A model generated the notes under the pieces. That model was not told where the DNA came from and searched no databases. It saw nothing but the letters and a program-made list of their open reading frames with translations. From assembly GCA_019828545.1 (NCBI GenBank), contig JACVRA010000285.1, positions 117,314-181,313 on the forward strand: a DNA stretch of 64,000 bases, read 5' to 3'. Of the stretch, positions 56,614-64,000 are shown one piece after another (position 1 is the stretch's first letter; every line of letters starts with the position of its first letter). Origin of the DNA: Paracamarosporium sp. OC-R06-R3. Lineage: Eukaryota > Ascomycota > Dothideomycetes > Pleosporales > Didymosphaeriaceae. A program made the translations under genes and the position numbers.

Positions 56614-58971
56614 ATTGGTGAATACTGTAATGTATTGCCGAATGTGTTAGAGCGAGGAGATAACAGATAATGAGACGAGCTGACAAGTTGCGGTGGTCTC
56701 CTTCGCCGGCAGCGCGATGCATATATATATGTGTTTGCAAACGTGCTCGCGCGAGGGAGATCCATGCATTCGTCACTCTGCGCAACTGTGCACCATCCGA
56801 AATGTCATATTGCTCATTGTCCGTTCGGTTTCGATTTCCAGGTCTTCCGGTGAGGCCTAGCTCGGCCGAACTTACAGGATACGGGTGTCGCCTTTAGTCA
56901 ACCTCTCAATTAACGTTAGGTTCTCCCAAGACCCATAATAGGAAGACAAAGTGGAGCTTGTACTGTACTCTTGTCGCCGAGACCTGAGATACAATATTTG
57001 AAGCGGTAGGCCGCCTAATTTGCGCGCCAGTGCGCCAAAGGCAGGGTCTTAATGAAACGCTTCGAGTTACTCCAGAATGTTTGAGCAGCTTCCGCTTACA
57101 GTTTCCTACCCCATTTCGTCCCAAAATTTGTGTGAAAATCTCTTATTTGAACCGTGCTTGATGTTTTGCAGCATCTCCACAGCGATACCTAAGTAAAGTG
57201 ACGTAACTATGTCGTGATCAGCGCCACCATGATCCGAGACCGGGCATTTTGTGAGAGGAAACGCCGACTTTCAAACGCGAAACGCCGACCTTAAAACGCG
57301 AAACGCCGGCTATCGACTTACCACAGTGTACTGTCACTCTAAATGATTTCGTCAGATGCGGGATGGCCTCATTCTCTCCCGATAATATTAAGAGGGGACC
57401 CCATCCGCACGCACACTTCTAGATGAATCCATGTCGACCCGAAACGTCGCATCGCTTGGTGTGAATTCTTGATGACTAATTGGTAGGGAGATGAGTGAGA
57501 GGCTTGGAGTGAGACTTCGCGAGTGGTAGCGATCGTGAAAATACATGGCAGATGTCTCGAAGATCTCCATGGAACCTGAATACGTGGTGTTAGGGCATTT
57601 ATTTACATAATTACAGGAATTTTTGTAGAAGTTACACGACGACGCTCAGAAGAGGCTTTAGCTGGCACGCTCCTATGTTACCGCTTATTGTAGGCAGACC
57701 TGCCGTTGGCGCTTGCAGTTACAACACTAGCTGCGGTGCAACTTTCCCATTAGCGACGTTCATTTGTGCGAGTGTTCGAGGCTCGATCATCAGAGCGCTG
57801 CCACGAATCTCCTCAGATCTGTCGGCTATGTCGAAGGGGTACCACGCCTCCGACATAGGTAGAAGGCGACAGTGGAGGCTGTCTGTGACCGTTGTATTGT
57901 ACGCCACCTGCGAGAGCATGCCCAGTGTCTAGAGGTCGAGTCGCGTGAGATGATGCCGTGGTTCTCGGGCTCGTGGGCGTGGGACGTCGCAAATATGGTC
58001 GAGTGTGATGGGCTCGCGAAGAACGCCATCGGTGGTTGTATGATGTGATGCAGCTGTGACATTCCAAAGCTTAGGCTCCGTCCTTGCTGCATCGCAGCTA
58101 GATAGCTGTCGCTGCGTCGTCACGTTGCGTGTCTTGCTCGAAATTTGGTTTTCATGACTGCTGTGGCCGCACGATGTTTCTGAATGACGGTCCGTAGAGA
58201 CGGCTGCAGCCGCAGGCAGACGTGTTCCGGTGCTTCTTGTGATATACTGCTAGGAATTGAGTTCTCGCAATTTGTCGTGTTCACATATCTTCGCGCGAGC
58301 GGTAGAGTTCATAGGATATCAGAAGACTAGAAGTATGTGATGATTGTACTTGTGCTCTTTAGGCTCAAGTAATGCCGTGCGAAATGGAACCTCCTCCGTT
58401 GGTTCTGCATTCACCACGCACGCATATACCCCACGTTCTATATTTGCTTGATCCAGCATCACAACTCGTTGAATTAATGCTTATCCTACGAAAGTGTTAA
58501 TTATACCCTCGTTGCGATAGTGACGAGGTCGACAACACATTGTGTCCACCGTGAGAATCCCTTCGCTAAAAACGCTTTAAGGTCAATTCTAATTGAGAGA
58601 TCAACCCGCCTGAAAAGAGGCAGATACTGCACACACGATGTCCTATTACCTTCACACAGGCACTTACGAAATGCTTCAATTGAGGACTAATAAAAACAAG
58701 AGGGCAGTCGATCTCGGATGCATCATCAAGCCTACGTATATTTTGGCGCCGCACTGCTCACGTGCGAAGGACAACGCCTAGCCAACATTACTCTTGAGCG
58801 CGCATAATTTTCACGATACCTTGTTTGATTAATTGCTACAGATCGCCGTTGCTTTCGCTGGCGGTAAATAGTTCATGAACGTATTCGAGAAGCGCTTCCT
58901 GGACGAAGCTGTGTACCTGCGCAAATGCAAATGGAGTCCGCATCATACTTGTTCCGACGCTATGACGACCA
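56614..58971. other. Long gene-free stretch
   Basis: About 2.3 kb. The left end is the amidohydrolase promoter, with a (AT)n tract near 56720. A 21-bp tandem repeat lies at 57258-57314. Open frames at 57388-57570 and 57675-58123 overlap in several phases on both strands and show no family. Right end holds degraded sequence before the FAD oxidoreductase relic. Confidence 0.45.
57258..57314. repeat. 21-bp tandem repeat, about 2.7 copies
   Basis: A unit starting GAAACGCCGAC and ending AAACGC is repeated at 57258, 57279 and 57300. The second copy has C for T and A for C inside; the third is partial. Purpose unknown. Confidence 0.6.
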
Positions 58972-60206
58972 TCAAATGATAGCTTCCTCTTTGGTCCACA
59001 TCACCTCCTTTTTCATACTGTCGCCATTTGCCGTCGGCACTCCCGACATCGCAACCATGAAATCTCTTCCCTTGATCATTTTTACAAACATGCTTGGCAC
59101 TTTCCACCCTATGACTGCGCCAACGCCACCGCTACTTCCAATAGGAACAATCTGCATCTCCCTCTCGTCCCTAACGTACAAGCGATCCTTGCCTTTGTGT
59201 TTCTCGTCTGGCAGCATAGCATTATAGCTGAAGAGATCGCGCTTCAAGTTGATAATGTCCATAATTGTATTGCGCGAGTAGCTCGCTACGTCGCCGATTG
59301 AATAGACCCGCGGTCCAGCGGCATCAACGCGCAACGTCTTCTCGTTCACCTTAAGGTAGTCTTTCTCATCCAATAGGTGACTCGGTAAGAATGATGAGTT
59401 CGGCACAACACCAATCGCAGGCACGTACAAGTCCGTCTCAATCTTATCGCCCTTCACCAGGGAAACGACCGTACGGTCCCCGACGACCGAAGTGGACTTG
59501 ACACGCTGCTTATACAACACCTCCACGCTAAGTGCGCGTGATTTCGCTTCCGCGGCTTCTCCGATGGCGGGACGTGGGGCCGGGAGCAATCTGTCGCCCG
59601 CCATGATAAGCGTGATATTTGCTTTGCCGGAGACTTTGCTAAGCCAGCCTAGTTTGCCGTTGCGGTGTTCTGCAACTTCGCCAGCGAATTCGACAGCCGT
59701 GGGGGCGCCACCAGCAATCAGGATGTCCTTAGCTGTGCGGACTTTTTCGTTGGTGTACTTATGCTTGTAAAGGTAGCGACAGAGTCAGCGCTCATAGAGA
59801 ATGATTGGTAGTGGGTTCTGCTGCCGGGAGCAATGATGAGGGCATGGTAGGGAAGGGTCTCTTCCGTCGTAGCGCCTACACGGCAGTAATGTACTGAGCA
59901 AGTCGGTCCACTGAGACCAGTGGCAGTGCCTTCGATGAAGGTAATGTCGTTATCAGAGTATTTCTTGAGGCCAGGACGGATGTCGAAAAGGATTTTTTCA
60001 GGGGCCATGCAGGTGGCGGATGCAGCGACTCGGGGGGACGCGACGCGAAACCACCAATCGGACGATGGATTTATAAGATAGACATGATACTTTGTATCAC
60101 TCCTACTTTTCTAAAGCGTCGGCAAGATGTGCTTCATTATGTAGTGTGTGGTCTGAAGGCCTCCGGTCGAGGCGCCGAGCACAACAATGTTGCGTTGTTC
60201 TGTCAT
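58972..60206 (-). pseudogene. AIF/AMID-like FAD-NAD(P) oxidoreductase pseudogene
   Basis: Minus strand from ATG at 60206: MTEQRNIVVLGASTGGLQTT (FAD site, G-x-S/G-x-x-G), HILPTL, then TAG at 60113-60111, then KYHVYLINPSSDWWFRVASP and PYHALIIAPGSRTHYQ. Near 59780 the frame shifts by one base before KDILIAGGAPTAVEFAGEVA (NAD(P) site). Then LYVPAIGVVPNS, RVYSIGDVAS and a C-terminal VPIGSSGGVGAVIGWKVPSM (all typical of the AIF-like or ferroptosis-suppressor-type family) up to a TGA at 58972. Without the two lesions it would be close to 390-400 residues. Family members are NAD(P)H-quinone reductases. It lies between two other one-lesion genes. Confidence 0.82.
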
Positions 60207-61109
60207 GGTAAGAAATGAAAGGATTAGGATATGAGGTCGCTGAAGCTATGACGAAGAAAGGAAAGAAGAGGGGTATCTCAAAGCAGTTGATAGAGGGGCT
60301 GATAATTCAGCATTGATGGTGGGATGTGAAGTATTGATATAACTATTACCTTAGCTGCATCCTTCGCACTAGTTCAGAAGCGAAAATTAATTTGATATCG
60401 GTAAGCGCCCAATGGCGCTATTACAAATTGAGGCGCGCTTCCATTCCGCGTGGAAGGACTGTTCACTCCGCCCTGGAAAGCAGCGCAAATCTCGCAAGAA
60501 AGGAGATCGCGACTAGATTGTGTAAGCTATAGAAAACTAGCAACCGGCACGGATGTGTATTCTTCCCGCGTCCTGGTCGCTTGTCAGCGACATCAGCCCT
60601 TGCGCTAAAGCCTCCCTATCTACATTGTTGATCGGATTATTGATCGTAATGATAGTGCATGTCGGTTTGTTGCCTTATTTCGGAGCTTTTATCGAAGACT
60701 ATACCGATCATAGGACTTTGATGTCGTAACGCGCCTGCGCTGAACTCTCGGTTCTAGCCTAGCGTACCGGCCGCTTTTCTTCCAAGAATAATGCTAAGAA
60801 CTGTTGCCTCAGAAGTTCGTCAGCCAAGATCAAGGTTGATTTTTGGTGTATTATCATGACTTTCTGTGGTTGAGCCTCGTAGCACCCGAGGAAACAGTGT
60901 CTTGGCATATGGTCTAGAATTGTAGGAAGAAAAATAATCTGATTAGAACACAAATAACGGAGATCGCTTTGTAATCATGTCTCTTAGGCTTTAATGTATC
61001 CATATAACTATCAACTGCAGTTGCTCTTACTCCTTTTGCAATCACCTTTCAAGATCTGGATAGTGTAACCCTATCATCGTGTTCTTTACTCAATTTTTAT
61101 ACTTTTAGA
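60207..61109. other. Intergenic region, no gene seen
   Basis: Divergent upstream region of the FAD oxidoreductase relic (-) and the carboxylesterase (+). AT-rich near 61085-61105 (TATACTTTTA). No repeat or RNA gene recognised. Confidence 0.45.
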
Positions 61110-62872
61110 ATGAGAAAGGCATTTTTCCATGCATCTGTCTTTCTGGCGCACTGTGTAGTAGCGTTGCCGGGCAAGCCATCTTCTCCTCCGATCGTCCACA
61201 TCAAGAACGGCACCGTCGTCGGAAAATCCGTCGAAGCGTACGGCCAGGATCACTTCCTCGGTATTCCCTACGCCCAACCCCCTGTCGGCTAACTCCGCTT
61301 CAATGTGCCTAAGCCCATAGAGGAAAGATGGGAGCAACCCTTGGATGCAACCGAATATGGCCCTATATGTTTGAATTATCCTCTTGGACTGCCTCTTAAT
61401 CCAAAGAATATCACCTATGCCCAGAGCGAAGACTGTCTGAGCCTCAACGTTGTGCGCCCCGCTGGTACCACTAGCGAGTCCCGTCTACCAGTACTTGTCT
61501 ATATCTTCGGAGGTGGCTTTCAAGAAGGAGGAAGTGCTGATGGGCGCTACAATGCTTCTTATACTGTGCGGAACTCCGTCCAGATGGGCCAGCCGACGAT
61601 CATGATTTCCTTTAACTATCGCCTGTCTGGATGGGGATTTCTTGCCGGGGATGAACCGCGGGGTCAAGGTGTCTTGAACGCGGCGCTTCACGACCAAAGG
61701 ATGGCTCTCTGGTGGATTCAGGAGAATATTGCAGCATTCGGTGGTGACCGCAAACGTGTGACTATCATGGGGGAATCGGCTGGCGCAATATCCATCGGTT
61801 ACCACATGCTTGCCTATGGTGGTCGTGATGACAAACTTTTTCAGGCGGCGATCTGTCAGAGCGGCGGCCCATGGTTCTTCGGCTCATATCCCACGTCCAA
61901 TTCCTCGGAAGCCACGTATCAATCGCTACTCCAATCGACCAATTGCACGAGCGCGCCCGATACTCTTTCATGTCTCCGGTCTGCTCCGTTAGACGTGCTA
62001 AATGCAAGTATTGCTCAGCATTCTTTTCTGCCAGTCATCGACGGTGGCCTCCTGCCGGAGTACAATTCAGTAGCCCTCGCCAAAGGCAATTTCGTGAAGA
62101 TTCCTCTCCTCATCGGTGCCAACACAGATGAAGGAAAGCTTTTCGCTGGATTGGGCGTAAACACCACGGAGGAATTTAGGTCGTTCATTCATTATCATGG
62201 ATATATCGGGGCGAAAACCAACCAGACGGTTGACCTTTTGGTCGATGCTTATCCCTTCCCCAATAACTTAACATATGGCCAATCGGACCAATTAGCGCAA
62301 GCTCCCCCGCCCTACAGCAGACAATTTCAGCGCGCGGCGCTCTATATGGGTGACGCCATGTTCATCGCGGGTCGTCGTTATACCTGCGAATTGTGGACAG
62401 AGCACAACGTACCTTGCTACAGCTACCGTTTTGACACAATTCCTGCTGACATGGATCCTGTCACCTTCGGGGTATCTCACTTCCTAGATGTCGCATACGT
62501 CTTCGATAATGTCCCGGGGACTGGCATGGATTCAAGCGCGTTCAACTTCGCCGATCCAGCCCAGAGAAAACATCACGAGTCATTGGGTCAGCTCATGAAC
62601 CGGATGTGGTTGAGTTTTGCTCAATCGCATGACCCCAATCGTCATGGAGGTAAGTCGCTCTCGAATTACTCGCTCTCATTTGAACTGGTCAACTGATTTC
62701 ATTCCTTTGCTGTACAGTCTCTTCTTTTACGAAGTCGTGGCCAGTGTATAATCTCCACGCCCCGAAGAATATAGTGTTTAACGCCAATACCACGAGCTAT
62801 ATCGAGGAAGATGTATGGCGGAAGGAGGCTATGAAGGTGTTCGTTACCCACGCGAGAGAATTTTATCGGTAA
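61110..62872 (+). pseudogene. Type-B carboxylesterase/lipase, one nonsense codon
   Basis: Exons 61110-62649 and 62718-62872 give a 565-codon reading. Signal peptide MRKAFFHASVFLAHCVVALP. The family start IKNGTVVGKSVEAYGQDHFL and GIPYAQPPVG is followed by TAA (61290-61292) where the family has Asp/Glu/Asn (PPVG-x-LRF), then LRFNVPKP and an intact remainder. EDCLSLNVVRP, oxyanion GGGFQEGG, nucleophile Ser in GESAGAISIG, acid in ANTDEGK, His in GVSHFLDVAYVF; two disulfide cysteine pairs. The stop is before the active site, so the annotated protein would be a 60-residue stub. A long frame restarts only after it, without a signal peptide. Either a recent pseudogene or a sequence error. Confidence 0.87.
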
Positions 62873-63479
62873 TTCACGACCTAAGGTGAATTAACGTGGA
62901 AGTGTTTCGGAAGACGCTTGGATTGAGATGGCAAAGTCTTTTCGTGCTACGATCACGCGAGACAGTCGGGCAGCCGCAAAAACATCTCCTATATATGTAT
63001 ATATCCTCCGATGAGGAATGATTGTATTATTTTACTCCGAGGCTAGGATCAAGTAAAGATAGCAGTCAAGGCTAGCGTAGAAGAATACCTAATAGTGTTA
63101 TCGATCAAATGAGATACGTTGCTATCCTACTCACTTCTACCTGTATACATACCCATCTGAGCAAAGGCCTCTTGAACCTCCACTTCGACGAGGTGGCCGA
63201 ATCGCCTGAATAATAAGCGTACACCCTAGTTCGTTGGATTTTCAGAGCAATTCTCGGGCTAGTCGTGAACATGGTAACATCGTATTAAGTGAATTAAAGT
63301 AGAATCGCTCACTCGCGCTTCTTCCGCTGTAGCGCCGAAAAACGTTCAGAGTAGAAACACGCGCGTAAAACTAAACAGGTACCGTGTCCGTGCACCCAAT
63401 GCACGGATTCAGCCAATGCACGCGGAACACCCGACGCGTCAAAACTCCCTAATCTTCACAACGCGATAACTCCACTAAT
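62873..63479. other. Intergenic region up to the transposon
   Basis: 3' flank of the esterase. Just before the transposase ORF, CCAATGCACG occurs twice near 63400-63430, probably inside the transposon's subterminal region. A TA at 63380-63381 is a plausible insertion boundary (CCGTGTCC... following). No gene. Confidence 0.4.
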
Positions 63480-64000
63480 ATGGACCTAATCCAGGCTGCA
63501 ATTAATAAAATCAAATCGCAAGGACAAGGAGAAGATTTTTAATATACAGAAGTTGCTGCTAGACATGGTATTCATCGCAGTACCCTATCGCGAAGGCACT
63601 GAGGTGTCACAACGTCACGCATAGCTACTGCAGAGATACAACAAAAGCTTGCTCCAGAGCAAGAGCTAGAGCTTGTACAATATATCAAGGGACTTATAGA
63701 GAGACACCTTCCTCCTACTAGAGAGATAATACGGAATTTTGCCTCTATAATAGCAAAGGAGCTAGTCAGCGAGAGCTAGGTTACTCGCTTCATTAACCGC
63801 TACAGTATCCATCTAATCTCTCACTAGACAGCTGGTATGGACAGCAATCGCCACAAAGCTAATTTAGAGGATAAATATCGTCTCTACTTTAACTACCTGC
63901 ATAGCAAGATCAATCAATACCGGATAGATCCTGATTATATCTACAATATGGATGAGAAAGGCTTCCTAATTGGGATCATTGGCAGGTCAAAAAGGATCTT
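63480..64000 (+). mobile_element. pogo/Fot1-like DNA transposon, RIP-mutated, cut by window edge
   Basis: Translation from ATG at 63480 gives MDLIQAAINKIKSQGQGEDF, stop, YTEVAARHGIHRSTLSRRH, stop, then APEQELELVQYIKGLIERHL, VTRFINRY and DPDYIYNMDEKGFLIG. The first part is the helix-turn-helix DNA-binding region of pogo-type (CENP-B-related) transposases; NMDEKGF is the first catalytic Asp of the DDE domain. Stops are TAA or TGA for Gln/Arg and TAG where Trp is expected (SES-stop-VTRF, SH-stop-TAGMD), consistent with RIP. The rest, including the other catalytic residues and the 3' terminal repeat, is outside the window. Confidence 0.85.

Noticed and set aside
57675..58123. Overlapping open frames of 64-88 codons on both strands
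   Set aside because: No recognised domain. Competing frames of similar length suggest chance.

Overview
The window is nuclear DNA from a filamentous ascomycete (Pezizomycotina; a Dothideomycete is my guess, from gene style only). Genes carry several short introns of about 45-85 nt with GTANGT donors, CTAAC branch sites and CAG acceptors. The families are typical of the group: Zn2Cys6 regulators, HET domain, GH35 and GH79, sedolisin, FMO, MFS sugar permease and small cysteine-rich secreted proteins. Repeats carry CpA-to-TpA and TpG-to-TpA changes, the signature of repeat-induced point mutation (RIP).

Left part (1-17.2 kb), mostly intact genes: a GH35 beta-galactosidase cut by the window edge (-), a Ca2+/H+ antiporter (CAX), a secreted S53 tripeptidyl-peptidase, a four-exon C2H2 regulator, a secreted protein of 11-residue repeats with Kex2 sites and a broken relative upstream, a T5orf172/GIY-YIG-like protein with two Cys/His modules, a HET-domain protein and a Gfo/Idh/MocA oxidoreductase.

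Middle (17.6-32.5 kb), an intact gene group that looks like a small catabolic or tailoring cluster: Zn2Cys6 regulator (-), flavin monooxygenase (+), aldo/keto reductase (-), muconate-cyclase-like lactonase (+), MFS sugar-type permease (+), SDR (-) and a second Zn2Cys6 regulator (+). Three divergent promoters separate these genes. Two contain TCACGTG boxes, and the reductase/lactonase promoter also holds a nested inverted repeat with CGGAG/CTCCG arms. An SDR/regulator promoter holds a GCGGGCG/CGCCCGC inverted repeat. These are candidate operators.

33-48.4 kb, a graveyard with a few live genes. Live: a cysteine-rich secreted protein, a Ser/Thr-rich wall protein and a GH79 beta-glucuronidase. 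Dead: a P450 that has lost its heme cysteine, a polyketide synthase C-methyltransferase piece, an ankyrin protein, a C2H2+Zn2Cys6 regulator, the last ~130 residues of a PDR-type ABC transporter, a trans-acting enoyl reductase with a nonsense codon, a probable PKS linker and a second P450. Together they read as the remains of a highly reducing polyketide cluster.

Right part (48.8-64 kb): a long-chain acyl-CoA synthetase with a suspicious first donor site, another secreted cysteine-rich protein, an AT-rich RIP-marked repeat zone, then three nearly intact enzymes, each with a nonsense codon (2,3-dihydroxybenzoate-decarboxylase-like amidohydrolase, AIF-like FAD oxidoreductase, type-B carboxylesterase). 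A RIP-mutated pogo/Fot1-like transposase runs off the right edge.

All exon joins are inferred by reading frame and family resemblance. No search or expression data were available.
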